From assembly GCF_003112675.1 (NCBI RefSeq), contig NZ_BFAY01000005.1, positions 310,001-374,000 on the forward strand: DNA of 64,000 bases, given 5' to 3'. The notes beneath the pieces were generated by a model. It worked only from the letters and a program-made list of their open reading frames with translations, did no database searches and was not told where the DNA came from. The stretch comes from Leptospira johnsonii. Its GTDB lineage: Bacteria; Spirochaetota; Leptospiria; Leptospirales; Leptospiraceae. Shown piece by piece: positions 35,938-45,431 of this stretch. The position numbers were made by a program, and so were the translations under genes. Within the stretch, counting starts at the first letter, position 1; each line of letters starts with the position of its first letter.

Positions 35938-36276
35938 ATGGATCAAGACTCTCTAAGTTTCTTTGGAGCCGGTTTAAAAGCAGACGATTGTGCAGAAACT
36001 GCCTGGCTTTACTCCGAACTTTTCGGGGGAGAAGTCCGAGTGTCTAGTCCAGGTCATGCTGAACTTCTCTTTTTCGAAAACCAAAGAGTGATCTTTAGTA
36101 GGGAAACAGATGAATGTCCCGTGTCTCCCGGAACCTTGGTCTGGAAGATCCAAAAGACCCAGGTAGCATCATTCGAAACCAAACTTTTGGGCTCAGGATT
36201 TCGGAAAGAATCCGAGACAGGTAAGTATTCTTCTTATCTAGATCCTTGGAAAAATCGGATCTGGTTATACTGGTAG
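35938..36276 (+). CDS. VOC/glyoxalase-fold protein
   Basis: 112-residue protein with one VOC-like unit pair: GAGLKADDCAETAWLYSELF followed by GGEVRVSSPGHAELLFFENQ, and a final half ending DPWKNRIWLYW. The family binds small molecules with two-histidine/glutamate metal sites; the HAELLF region could provide a ligand, but the complete metal set is not obvious. Function unknown. It is divergent from leuA and convergent with the transporter at 36314. Confidence 0.65.
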   Translation: MDQDSLSFFGAGLKADDCAETAWLYSELFGGEVRVSSPGHAELLFFENQRVIFSRETDECPVSPGTLVWKIQKTQVASFETKLLGSGFRKESETGKYSSYLDPWKNRIWLYW

Positions 36277-36292
36277 TTTAAAAATTTTCACA

Positions 36293-36314
36293 CAAAACCC
36301 GAAGTTTTGGTTTT
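36293..36314 (+). terminator. Weak terminator-like hairpin after VOC gene
   Basis: CAAAAC-CCGAA-GTTTTG is followed by GTTTTT on the plus strand, 16 bases past the VOC stop. The stem is only six AT-rich pairs, so terminator strength is doubtful. Confidence 0.3.
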
Positions 36315-37027
36315 TAACCAGGATAAGGTTGGATTTCCTCTTTTCCTTCCTTGAGAGCTGCTTCAGCCATCTTATGAGCATCTTCTCCTAAATATCTTTC
36401 GATCAGGTAATGAGCCAGATAGATAACCGGGGTGATCCCGATCGCTATGAAGATCTTGTATCCAAAGTTGGTATAAGAGATGGAGTTCAGGGTTTGGAAA
36501 TCATAGGTTCCCCAATATGCCACGAAGATGACGACATAAGAATCCAAGAGTTGAGAGAAGATGGTGGAACCTGTGGCTCTTAGCCAAAGAAGTTTGTTTT
36601 TAGTCTTTTTACGGATCAAATGGAAGACTTGGATGTCCACTAACTGTCCGATCAAATAGGCTACGATAGAACCTGTGATCACTTGCCCTGTATTAAAAAA
36701 TACCACCTGAAAAGAATGGTCGTCTACCGGGGAATTTCCTGCCGCAGGAATGGCCATATCCAATTGAAGAAGGAAGAAAGCCAAAACGATCATTACCATT
36801 CCAACTAGAGTGAGATATCTGACTCCTCTTCTTCCATAATACTCGTTCAAAAGGTCCGTTACGATAAACGTAATGGGGAAGGGAATCACTCCCAAGGTCA
36901 TGGTCAGAGCCTTATTCCCGATCAGCACTTGGAACCATTTGGAGCCTGTCACCTCTGCCATCAAAAGAAAGGTTATGAAGATGGAACCTAAAACGAAAAA
37001 TAATTTGAAAGGCCGGTGAAACTGCAT
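36314..37027 (-). CDS. Queuosine precursor transporter (YhhQ/VUT family)
   Basis: 237 residues from ATG 37027; a TTG at 37108 would add a non-hydrophobic 27-residue tail. Six hydrophobic segments and the family signature LGVIPFPITFIVTDLLNEYYGRRGVR, with later LIGQLVDIQVFHLIR and TIFSQLLDSYVVIFVA. VUT proteins import preQ0/preQ1, precursors of queuosine in tRNA. I looked for a preQ1 riboswitch upstream and found none convincing. It diverges from the GH18 gene over 152 bases. Confidence 0.85.
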   Translation of the reverse strand: MQFHRPFKLFFVLGSIFITFLLMAEVTGSKWFQVLIGNKALTMTLGVIPFPITFIVTDLLNEYYGRRGVRYLTLVGMVMIVLAFFLLQLDMAIPAAGNSPVDDHSFQVVFFNTGQVITGSIVAYLIGQLVDIQVFHLIRKKTKNKLLWLRATGSTIFSQLLDSYVVIFVAYWGTYDFQTLNSISYTNFGYKIFIAIGITPVIYLAHYLIERYLGEDAHKMAEAALKEGKEEIQPYPG

Positions 37028-37179
37028 CTGAGGAAAAATCTTGCGAATTAAGTCTCTGTCAATCAAAGAACAGATAGGATTCCCACAAACGTTTGACAGA
37101 CAGGCCAACTATAAATCACTGGAAGAGAGTCGGTGCTTTACTTTTAGCCTCCGCGATTCGATAAATATATAGAGCTCAA

Positions 37180-38766
37180 ATGAATCCAAACGATGAACCT
37201 TACACCCCAGAGGACTTAAGCCGTCCAGTGCCATACCAACCTAAAAAGCAGCCTCTCTGGCAATCAAGCCTAGTGAGCCTTACCTGGCTGGTACTTTCCG
37301 GAATTTCTTTTTATCTAGGACTCCAAGCCTTAAAGGCGGACCCTAAAGCTGATTCTGCCCAAGCTGGAACAGAACAGGTAGCATTCCAAAATACTACTCT
37401 AAAATCGGACCTGGCTCCTACAGAGGGGGCTTGGGAATCTTGGAAGAAATGGTGGAATTCCAACAATCCTTCTTCCGAGTCGGATGGGACTTCCAACACC
37501 GTAAGTTCTTCCGAGCCTGAATCTGAAGACGATCCTGCTTTCAGAGCTTCTACCTGGTTCTCGGACTATGAAGCGATGAAACGTACGGTTCATCTATACA
37601 ATGAGATCCATCCATTCATCTACGGATTCAAAGGAAGAGAGACAAATAACGGAGATCTTTATTCTCTTTGGGGATCCGCTCAAAAACATGCACGTGTTGC
37701 AGAACTTAAATCCTTAAATCCAAGAGTTAAGATCATTCCTACTATTTTCCGTTGGGAAAATAAGAACGAAAAGATCTCTGAAAACATTGGTCTGAACGGA
37801 CGTAATGATATTAGGGACAAACATATCCAGAACATTCTGAATGAAGTGGATACTTATGGTTTCGACGGGATCGATATTGATTACGAAGGAATGAGCTGCG
37901 AGAAAAAAGAGAAGTTTGAGGAGTTCATCGTTCTTCTTTCTAAAGAGATCCACAAACGTGGTAAACTTCTTTCTGTTGCGGTTCACCCTAAAACTGCGGC
38001 TAAAAAAACCAGCCAAAAAGCATGTAAGGGTTTAAAAGAAAAAATTAATATGGATTTTGCCGAGAATTGGAGAGGTCCAATGACCCACGATTACGCTTTC
38101 TTGGCAAAACATGCAGACAGAGTAAAGGTGATGGCTTACGAACTTCATCCTCGTAAGTATAGAAACCCAGGACCTGGGCCTCAGGCTCCAAACGTTTGGA
38201 TCAGAAATATCATCACTTATGCAAAAGAAAGAGTTCCTGCTAAAAAATTATATATGGCGATCCCGACTTACGGATACGATTGGGCTCTGAATTGTAACGC
38301 AAAGATCAAGTCGGTATATTGGTCCGATGCATTAAAACGCCAACAACTCGGTGTGACCAAACAACCTACGAATATCAGCCAAGTTTTGGCGGATAATAAG
38401 AACTCAGGTTCTTGGACAAATCTTTCCAAGTTCAGCTGGGTTCATGAGGGTAAAACTTACGAAGATCCAAGTATATGGTACAAGTCGGAAGGTTGCGATC
38501 GTGTAGCATTCTTCATGAACAGAAAAGCTTTCGAAGAGAAAATGACCCTATTAAGATCTTATGATATAGGTGGATTCTCTTTCTGGCAGCTATTATCTGA
38601 TAATGATCCAGGTATTAACGATTATTTGGAATTACTTGTGACTAATAAACTTCCTCCCGTTCCAAAGGCAAAACAGCCGCTTGCTCCAACTCCTGACGTA
38701 AAACAGGCAGCACCGGAAGAAGGTCAGGAAGAAGCCAAGAACACCCAGGATCTTGTCAAAAAGTAA
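37180..38766 (+). CDS. Membrane-anchored GH18 glycoside hydrolase-like protein
   Basis: 528 residues. An N-terminal membrane anchor is visible (WQSSLVSLTWLVLSGISFYL) followed by a Ser/Glu-rich linker. The GH18 barrel has the catalytic motif DGIDIDYE (DxxDxDxE complete), then LLSVAVHPKTA, KVMAYELHPRKYRN, and the strand IGGFSFWQLLSDNDP near the end. GH18 includes chitinases and peptidoglycan-acting YaaH-type enzymes; the latter is the more likely periplasmic role. The Pro-rich tail ends in KNTQDLVKK. The last 14 bases contain the TTG start of the tsaC-like gene, so translation is coupled. Confidence 0.85.
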   Translation: MNPNDEPYTPEDLSRPVPYQPKKQPLWQSSLVSLTWLVLSGISFYLGLQALKADPKADSAQAGTEQVAFQNTTLKSDLAPTEGAWESWKKWWNSNNPSSESDGTSNTVSSSEPESEDDPAFRASTWFSDYEAMKRTVHLYNEIHPFIYGFKGRETNNGDLYSLWGSAQKHARVAELKSLNPRVKIIPTIFRWENKNEKISENIGLNGRNDIRDKHIQNILNEVDTYGFDGIDIDYEGMSCEKKEKFEEFIVLLSKEIHKRGKLLSVAVHPKTAAKKTSQKACKGLKEKINMDFAENWRGPMTHDYAFLAKHADRVKVMAYELHPRKYRNPGPGPQAPNVWIRNIITYAKERVPAKKLYMAIPTYGYDWALNCNAKIKSVYWSDALKRQQLGVTKQPTNISQVLADNKNSGSWTNLSKFSWVHEGKTYEDPSIWYKSEGCDRVAFFMNRKAFEEKMTLLRSYDIGGFSFWQLLSDNDPGINDYLELLVTNKLPPVPKAKQPLAPTPDVKQAAPEEGQEEAKNTQDLVKK

Positions 38767-39688
38767 ACATACAATCATTACAGAAGATCCTTCCCTAGCA
38801 GCAAAAGTGCTGAAAGAGGGAGGGATCGTTCTATTTCCGACCGAGACTGTTTATGGTCTTGGTGCGGATTCCAGAAATCTCTCTTCTTGTTTAGAAATTT
38901 ATAAAATTAAAAATCGCCCTGCAGATAATCCCCTTATAGTTCATCTTGGAAATCCAGCCCTGATCCCCGATATAGGAGAAGTTACCGAAGCTGCAAAGAT
39001 ATTGATCAGACAATGTATGCCTGGTCCTTTAAGCTTAGTTTTAAAGAAGAAGGATAAGTCCGTTTTTTCTACAGGATTGACTACCATTGCGGTAAGAGTT
39101 CCTTCTCATCCAAAAGTTTTGGAAATGCTTTCTTATTTTGGAGGACCGGTTTCTGCTCCTTCTGCAAATCTTTCGGGACAACCATCCATTACAAGATTAG
39201 ATGATGCGATCTCCGAGTTTGATGGACAAGTGGATCTGATCTTGAAAGGTGCTGAACCGGAAATAGGTTTAGAATCCACTGTTGTGGATTTTTCCGTTTC
39301 TCCTCCTAAACTTTTACGTCCCGGATATTTTGGTTGGGAAGAATTACAAAAATATGTTCCTGACCTAGAAAATTATAGCGATCTGAAAGAAGGGGAAACT
39401 CCTTCTAGTCCCGGGCGCAAGTATAGACATTATGCGCCTAAAGCAAAGGTGATCTTCACAGAAAATCAAAATCCAGATAGAGAATCTGCCGCAATCGGGA
39501 TCGGTCTGATCAGAGGTTGGAAATTCGCTTTGGATCTGAGAAACAACTCAGAGTATATGAAAAATTTATACTCTTTCTTTAGAGATTGCGATCGTCTCAG
39601 GATCTCGAAAATTTATTGTTTTCCACCTGCAAATGCTTCCGGAAAAGAAGCGATCTTAAATAGGATTTTAAAAGCACAAGAATCTTAA
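38753..39688 (+). CDS. L-threonylcarbamoyladenylate synthase (TsaC/Sua5)
   Basis: 311 residues from TTG 38753, overlapping the GH18 end; no ATG lies upstream in frame. YrdC signature: GGIVLFPTETVYGLGADS, and AVRVPSHPKVLEML with SAPSANLSGQPSIT. A C-terminal extension carries SPGRKYRHYAPKAKVIF, the Sua5 linker motif, so this is the long Sua5 form. It makes threonylcarbamoyl-AMP for the universal tRNA t6A37 modification. TTAA at its stop is shared with the convergent peptidase gene by four bases. Confidence 0.93.
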   Translation: MSKSKHTIITEDPSLAAKVLKEGGIVLFPTETVYGLGADSRNLSSCLEIYKIKNRPADNPLIVHLGNPALIPDIGEVTEAAKILIRQCMPGPLSLVLKKKDKSVFSTGLTTIAVRVPSHPKVLEMLSYFGGPVSAPSANLSGQPSITRLDDAISEFDGQVDLILKGAEPEIGLESTVVDFSVSPPKLLRPGYFGWEELQKYVPDLENYSDLKEGETPSSPGRKYRHYAPKAKVIFTENQNPDRESAAIGIGLIRGWKFALDLRNNSEYMKNLYSFFRDCDRLRISKIYCFPPANASGKEAILNRILKAQES

Positions 39689-41397
39689 AGTTCTGATAAT
39701 TCTTTTGCAATTTCAGAGAGATGTAGGACTTCCAACGGGTTTTGCTTTTTCTCCGAGTTAAGTTTAGAAAAGAAAGAAAACTTTGAGAACTGCATCCCTG
39801 GTTTCAGATCCTGGACTAAGTCTTTCCAATTATAAGTTCCCGGAAGATAGCGCACGTCGATCTTTTTTGATTTTAGTTCTTCTTTCAGATTTTGTAATAT
39901 ATCTAAAAAAGAGTCGCAGGAGTCTAAAAATCCTGATTTGCGGAAAGTTTCTCCTGTGAAAACTCTTCCTTCTCCCCAATTCTTCTCTAATTCTTGGAAG
40001 GTGGTTTTTCTGGACTCTATTACTCGGCTATAGAATAAATCTCTGGATCTAAGAACTTCTCTTTTCAAGAACTGTTCCGATTTAGGGGATAGTTTTCCGT
40101 ATTCGGATAGGATGTCTCTATGAGTATAAAATCCGATCCTTTCTTTTTGGACTCCGAATTTATCGTATAATTTCTTTAATTCGAATCTCATCATTACCGC
40201 ACCGATAGAGCCTACGATGGAATAGGGAGTCCCGTGGATTTCTTTCGTGGCACAGGAGAGGTAATATCCGCCGGATGCGGCAACATTCAATACGTATGTG
40301 ATCACCGGTTTTTCTTTCGAAAGTTTTTTGATCTCTCTATACAGAAGCTCGGAAACAAGTGCGCTCCCTCCTGGAGAGTTCATTTCTAAAACGACTGCCG
40401 CCACTTTTGGATCTTCTTTTAGATCCTTAAAAATTTCCTGGTAGTACCTAAAAGATACCTGTCTGGATCTAAAATCTTCTTCTCTTCCTAGATCAGGCAA
40501 AATGTTTCCCTGTATGGGGAGCACAGCAACAATCGGAACCGATTTAGAGATAAGTGAAAAATTGGATTTTTTATGATATACTCTGAAACCTTTAGCGCTA
40601 AGTTTTTTGTATTTAGGCTTATCAGTTTCCTTCTCTTTTTTATAATTTTTGAATAGATAGTTTTCTTCGAACTCGTCTTCTTCCACGAATTCAGTAATAA
40701 ATCCGATCTTCTTTAGTTTTTCAGAACTGAGGATCGGTTCTTCTAAAACTTTAAGATCTAAATTCGAGGACTTCTTGAAACCGTCCGAGAGTAAATCATT
40801 TAGGTCATCTAGTAAGGTTTCTAGATTTTTTCTAGCAGGAGCTGAGAAGGATGATCTCTGGAATGTCTCTCCGAAAGATTTAAATGCGCCGCTTGCATAG
40901 GTTTCCACACCTACGCCGAGTTTTTTAGCAGTACCACCAAAAAAATAAGGTTCAGCCGAAGGTAGTATAGGAAAGAATTCGGATGCAGAAGAAGAATATC
41001 TGTATTTACACTGAGAGAGTAATAGTAATGCCTTTGTTCCTCCTCCTAAACAGAAACCGGACGTCTCAATTCCTTTTTCGTTCAGTACTTGGATGGATTT
41101 ACAGATATTCCAAACTTCTCCAAATCCGTACTCTGGATTAGAAATATGGAAAGAAACTTTTTTCAAACCTGGGACCTTTGTTAAGGCATTTAATCCCAAT
41201 AAAAAATCGACCAAGAAGGGATCTTCTTCTTTCGAAACCAATAGTTTGACAAAGAAAGATTTTTTATCGAAGGAAAAAGAAGAAGGAATTTCTAAATAGA
41301 AATGATCTCCCTTACGGATAGTCCAGGATAAGATCCTAAATCCTTGGAACAAAATCCGGATCGGTAAAAAAACAAGAGAGAACAGAATTCTAAACAT
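39685..41397 (-). CDS. Signal peptide peptidase SppA-like serine protease (S49)
   Basis: 570 residues with one N-terminal membrane segment (FRILFSLVFLPIRILFQGFR). The C-terminal half carries the S49 signature: LEMNSPGGSALVSELLYREI, then VLNVAASGGYYLSCAT with the catalytic Ser in SGGYY, and PYSIVGSIGAV. The N-terminal half is a degenerate copy (FCLGGGTKALLLLSQCKYRY), so it is the long two-domain SppA form that supplies the lysine in the E. coli enzyme. It would cleave signal-peptide remnants at the inner membrane. Its start lies 12 bases from a LexA-box-like palindrome shared with uvrA. Confidence 0.83.
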   Translation of the reverse strand: MFRILFSLVFLPIRILFQGFRILSWTIRKGDHFYLEIPSSFSFDKKSFFVKLLVSKEEDPFLVDFLLGLNALTKVPGLKKVSFHISNPEYGFGEVWNICKSIQVLNEKGIETSGFCLGGGTKALLLLSQCKYRYSSSASEFFPILPSAEPYFFGGTAKKLGVGVETYASGAFKSFGETFQRSSFSAPARKNLETLLDDLNDLLSDGFKKSSNLDLKVLEEPILSSEKLKKIGFITEFVEEDEFEENYLFKNYKKEKETDKPKYKKLSAKGFRVYHKKSNFSLISKSVPIVAVLPIQGNILPDLGREEDFRSRQVSFRYYQEIFKDLKEDPKVAAVVLEMNSPGGSALVSELLYREIKKLSKEKPVITYVLNVAASGGYYLSCATKEIHGTPYSIVGSIGAVMMRFELKKLYDKFGVQKERIGFYTHRDILSEYGKLSPKSEQFLKREVLRSRDLFYSRVIESRKTTFQELEKNWGEGRVFTGETFRKSGFLDSCDSFLDILQNLKEELKSKKIDVRYLPGTYNWKDLVQDLKPGMQFSKFSFFSKLNSEKKQNPLEVLHLSEIAKELSEL

Positions 41398-41408
41398 TGG
41401 AAATTCCT

Positions 41409-41421
41409 TTTGGCGACCAAA
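41409..41421. promoter_or_regulatory. Perfect LexA-box-like palindrome between sppA-like and uvrA genes
   Basis: TTTGGCGACCAAA fits TTTG-N5-CAAA exactly and is palindromic over 5+3+5. It is 105 bases upstream of the uvrA start and 12 bases upstream of the sppA-like start. The motif is the one I recall for Leptospira LexA. Intergenic, upstream of a classical SOS gene. Confidence 0.5.
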
Positions 41422-41525
41422 GTAAAACGGACATTTATTCCGGAAAACGTAAAATTACGGAAGGAAAACCGCTTTTCAGCCAGGCTTTCCAGAATTTATC
41501 TGAAACCTAAGAGAGGGTTAATCGT

Positions 41526-44360
41526 TTGGATCATATCCGCATCCGAGGAGCTCGGGAGCATAATCTTAAGAATATCAATGTAGATATTCCGCGGGACAAA
41601 CTCGTAGTGATCACTGGACTTTCCGGTTCCGGTAAATCTTCTCTTGCTTTCGACACAATCTATGCGGAAGGACAGAGAAGATATGTAGAAAGTCTCTCTG
41701 CTTATGCCAGACAATTTTTGGGTCAGATGGAAAAACCGGATCTGGATCTGATCGAAGGACTTTCTCCAGCAATTTCTATAGAACAGAAAACCACACATCG
41801 TAACCCTAGATCCACCGTAGGAACTGTGACAGAGATCTATGATTACCTGCGTCTTCTATACGCAAGGGTAGGAAAACCTCATTGTCCAATTTGTGGAACT
41901 CCAATCCAATCTCTTTCCATCGACCAAATCACCGAAAGGATCCTGAATTTTCCGGAAGGAACTAAGATCCAAATTTTGGCTCCAATCGTTTCCGGCAAAA
42001 AGGGAGAACATAAGGATGTTCTAGAGAAGATCCGAAAAGACGGGTTTAATAGAATACGTCTGAACGGTGAGATCAAAACCCTAGACGAAGAGATCGTTCT
42101 GAAAAAAAGTTTTAAGGCAACGATTGAGATCGTAGTGGATCGTCTTGTGATCAAAGACGGAATTCGTTCTCGGTTGACAGACTCTGTGGAAACTGCTCTC
42201 AAACAATCGGAAGGAATTCTTCTCATGGACGATGGGAAGAAGGACCATACATTCTCCCAAAAACTTTCCTGTCCGAATCACCCGGAAGAATCCTTGCCTG
42301 AACTCTCTCCAAGATTATTCTCCTTTAATTCTCCGTTCGGTGCCTGCGAAACATGCGACGGGCTCGGAAGCCTTTTGGAATTCGACGAGGATCTGTTAAT
42401 TACGGATTCTGAACTTTCCTTGGTCGAAGGTTGTATCGAAGCATGGGCGGGAGCAAAAAGTAATAGTTATTGGTTTTTAACAACCGTTCATTCTTTGGCG
42501 AAAAAATTAAAATTCGATTATAATATTCCTTGGAAGGATCTTCCTAAAAAGGTAAGGGATACCATTCTTTACGGGGACAAAAATCTCAAAATAGATTACG
42601 ATTTCAGAAATGAAAAATCACATTATGAATTCAGTAGAGAATTCGAAGGTGTGATCCCTAACTTGAAAAGAAGATATAAAGAAGGATCAGAAGCAAGACG
42701 TCAGCAGTTAGAAGGATATATGACCAATCATAATTGTCCTGCCTGCGAAGGAAAACGTCTGAAACCTGTAAGCCTTCATGTAGAAGTCAACGGCCTGACA
42801 ATAGATAAGTTTTCCGCTTTCAGCGTGGAGAAGGGTTTAGACTTCGTAAAATCAATGAAGCCTAAGGGAAGCGAAGAAATAATTGCAAGACCCATTCTGA
42901 AGGAAATCCAACAAAGACTTACTTTCTTGAACGATGTGGGGGTCGGTTACTTAAGTTTGGAACGAGCAGCTGGAACTCTTTCCGGGGGAGAAGCTCAAAG
43001 GATCAGACTTGCTACCCAGATCGGATCCAGGCTGCAAGGCGTATTATATATTTTAGATGAACCTTCTATCGGTCTTCACCAGAGAGACAATACTAAATTA
43101 GTCAATACTCTCAAGGATCTAAGAGATCTTGGGAACACAGTTTTAGTAGTAGAGCATGACCAGGAAACTATGGAAGAAGCCGACTGGCTGATCGATATGG
43201 GCCCAGGTGCAGGTGTTCATGGTGGAACAATCGTTTGTTCCGGAACTCCGGAAGAAGTTGCGAAAAACAAAAATTCGCTTACGGGTAAGTTTCTATCCGG
43301 CAAAGAATTCATTCCGGTGCCTAAAACTGTCCGAACAGGGAATGGAAAAAAACTCAAGATCGTAAATGCAAAAGAGAATAATCTTAAAAACGTAAGTGTA
43401 GAGATCCCTCTCGGAAAACTGATCGTAGTAACAGGTGTTTCCGGTTCCGGAAAGTCCACTTTGATCAACGATATCTTATACAATGCTGCGGCTCATAAAG
43501 TAATGAAGATGAGAACCGTCTGGGGAAAACACGAGAAGATCACTGGTCTAGAAGAAATAGATAAGATCATCAATATAGATCAGTCGCCCATTGGTAGAAC
43601 TCCTAGGTCCAATCCGGCTACTTATACAGGACTTTTTACTGTAGTACGCGATATGTTCGCTGGGTTAGAAGAATCCAAACTCAGAGGTTACTCTCCCGGA
43701 AGATTCAGCTTTAACGTGAGTGGGGGAAGATGCGAGACCTGCGAGGGAGACGGTATCCTAAAGATAGAGATGCACTTCCTTCCGGACGTGTATGTGACCT
43801 GCGATGTATGTAAGGGAAAACGTTATAACCAAGAAACATTAGAAGTTCGTTATAAAGGTAAAAATATCTTCGAGATCCTGGAGATGACTGTCGAAGATTC
43901 TATCCCATTCTTCGAGAATATTCCTGCCTTAAAAAGAAAATTGGAAACCTTGGACGAAGTAGGTTTAGGTTATATCAAACTAGGGCAGCCTGCCACAACA
44001 TTCTCAGGTGGAGAAGCCCAAAGGATCAAATTGGCTACGGAATTATCCAAACGTCCTACTGGAAAAACATTGTATATCTTAGACGAACCTACTACAGGAC
44101 TTCATTTCGAAGACGTTCGACACTTGATGACTGTTTTACACACGCTTGTAGATCGCGGAAATTCTATGATCGTGATCGAGCACAATCTAGATGTGATCAA
44201 ACAAGCGGATTGGATCATAGATCTAGGACCGGAAGGAGGAGACGGAGGCGGAAAGATCATCGCCGAAGGAACTCCAACAGAGGTGGCAAAGGTCAAAGAA
44301 TCATTCACCGGACAATATCTGAAAAAAGTTCTAGGAAATTCAGGAAAGAAGGCAGGTTAA
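41526..44360 (+). CDS. uvrA: Excinuclease ABC subunit A
   Basis: 944 residues, damage-recognition ATPase of nucleotide excision repair. Start TTG 41526 gives the family-typical [18 protein letters not shown] and has AGAGGG upstream. Two ABC modules: [20 protein letters not shown] near residue 32, with signature [17 protein letters not shown], and [18 protein letters not shown] with [17 protein letters not shown]. Two zinc sites are visible, [16 protein letters not shown] and [17 protein letters not shown] LexA-box-like palindrome lies 105 bases upstream. Twelve bases separate it from the acyl-CoA-dehydrogenase-like gene. Confidence 0.97.
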   Translation: MDHIRIRGAREHNLKNINVDIPRDKLVVITGLSGSGKSSLAFDTIYAEGQRRYVESLSAYARQFLGQMEKPDLDLIEGLSPAISIEQKTTHRNPRSTVGTVTEIYDYLRLLYARVGKPHCPICGTPIQSLSIDQITERILNFPEGTKIQILAPIVSGKKGEHKDVLEKIRKDGFNRIRLNGEIKTLDEEIVLKKSFKATIEIVVDRLVIKDGIRSRLTDSVETALKQSEGILLMDDGKKDHTFSQKLSCPNHPEESLPELSPRLFSFNSPFGACETCDGLGSLLEFDEDLLITDSELSLVEGCIEAWAGAKSNSYWFLTTVHSLAKKLKFDYNIPWKDLPKKVRDTILYGDKNLKIDYDFRNEKSHYEFSREFEGVIPNLKRRYKEGSEARRQQLEGYMTNHNCPACEGKRLKPVSLHVEVNGLTIDKFSAFSVEKGLDFVKSMKPKGSEEIIARPILKEIQQRLTFLNDVGVGYLSLERAAGTLSGGEAQRIRLATQIGSRLQGVLYILDEPSIGLHQRDNTKLVNTLKDLRDLGNTVLVVEHDQETMEEADWLIDMGPGAGVHGGTIVCSGTPEEVAKNKNSLTGKFLSGKEFIPVPKTVRTGNGKKLKIVNAKENNLKNVSVEIPLGKLIVVTGVSGSGKSTLINDILYNAAAHKVMKMRTVWGKHEKITGLEEIDKIINIDQSPIGRTPRSNPATYTGLFTVVRDMFAGLEESKLRGYSPGRFSFNVSGGRCETCEGDGILKIEMHFLPDVYVTCDVCKGKRYNQETLEVRYKGKNIFEILEMTVEDSIPFFENIPALKRKLETLDEVGLGYIKLGQPATTFSGGEAQRIKLATELSKRPTGKTLYILDEPTTGLHFEDVRHLMTVLHTLVDRGNSMIVIEHNLDVIKQADWIIDLGPEGGDGGGKIIAEGTPTEVAKVKESFTGQYLKKVLGNSGKKAG

Positions 44361-44372
44361 ATTTTCCATCCA

Positions 44373-45431
44373 ATGATGAAAGAATTAAGAGATAAACTTT
44401 CTTCCTTTCCTCCGGGAGAATTCAGATCCGTTTACAAATCTGTTTTGCCAGATATCGCAAAAGCAGGGTTACTCAATGCCTTAAAAAATGGCGAATTCAG
44501 GGCATTTCACGAAAAATTAATATTTCTTCCTTCTTTTCCTCATGGGATAGGAGTGGGAGTTGGATTGATGGCACAAACGAATGTAGCCGGAAAGATCCTA
44601 AAATTGGTACTCGGTTCCGAAGAAGGAGCTTCCATCAGAGAAGAATCCAAAAAATTAGCATTGGAACTCCAAGAAAGATTAGTGAACGGTTTAGGAATTT
44701 TAGGGCTTGGAGTGAGTGAACCTGGCTGGATGGGGAAACTCACCAATCTAAAATCCTCCGCAAAAGTACTTCCAAGCGGAGAAATAGAATTAAATTTTCA
44801 TAAAGGATTTGTGACCAACGGAGCCGATGCAGAAGGTTACTTGGTGGTAGCAAAGGAAGAAGAGAAAAATCGTTTCGGAGTATTTTTTATCCCCAGAGAT
44901 TTCCCCGGTTTAAAAATCGAAGAGGTGTATCTGGATGTCGCCAGAGAAGCCACACATTGTAAGATCACTGGTGAAAATTTTAAATTACCTTCTTATTATC
45001 ATTTTATAGAAGATTATTCTAAATTAGGTTCCGATATCCATCTTTCTGAAATGCTATCAGCCGCGGTTCTATTTTGTGGAGCCATTCGTAAAATAGTATC
45101 TGATCTAAGCCAAGGAAGCGAATCTAGAGAAAGATTTTCCGTTCTGGGAAAACTCTGGGATCTAAGCGGACTTCTCTATGGAAAATGTCTAGAGATTTCC
45201 GACAAAAAGGATAAGGATCCGAATTACAAAATTGAAGAAGATCATCCTTATGGCTACGAAGCGATCTTGGACGAATGTATATCCATCTTAGAATCTATTC
45301 CGAACTTCGATCATAAGAAGGAATATCCTGACCTTGGACTTTTCTGCACGATCCATCCAGCCAGAAGTCCTGTTTATATCAAAAACAGGCTCAAGCAGTC
45401 CAAAAGTTGGAGAAAATTCGGTAATCTTTAG
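44373..45431 (+). CDS. Acyl-CoA-dehydrogenase-like protein
   Basis: 352 residues. The middle part resembles an acyl-CoA dehydrogenase: ILGLGVSEPGWMGKLTNLKS, then HKGFVTNGADAEGYLVVAKEE with RFGVFFIPRDFPGLKIEEVY. The C-terminal helical bundle follows. It is shorter than ordinary acyl-CoA dehydrogenases (about 380 residues), and I could not assign the catalytic glutamate. Substrate unknown; the enzyme may be non-catalytic. The start is one of two adjacent ATGs (44373/44376). It ends with a TTAG overlapping the convergent CDF gene. Confidence 0.6.
   Translation: MMKELRDKLSSFPPGEFRSVYKSVLPDIAKAGLLNALKNGEFRAFHEKLIFLPSFPHGIGVGVGLMAQTNVAGKILKLVLGSEEGASIREESKKLALELQERLVNGLGILGLGVSEPGWMGKLTNLKSSAKVLPSGEIELNFHKGFVTNGADAEGYLVVAKEEEKNRFGVFFIPRDFPGLKIEEVYLDVAREATHCKITGENFKLPSYYHFIEDYSKLGSDIHLSEMLSAAVLFCGAIRKIVSDLSQGSESRERFSVLGKLWDLSGLLYGKCLEISDKKDKDPNYKIEEDHPYGYEAILDECISILESIPNFDHKKEYPDLGLFCTIHPARSPVYIKNRLKQSKSWRKFGNL

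Noticed and set aside
35839..35946. In-frame 36-residue extension of leuA with Ile/Leu residues
   Set aside because: Considered as a leucine leader peptide, but it runs straight into leuA without a stop, has no leucine run and no attenuator hairpin was found.
37028..37179. preQ1 riboswitch before the queuosine-precursor transporter
   Set aside because: No preQ1 class I pattern (short C-rich loop with downstream A-rich tail) could be matched.
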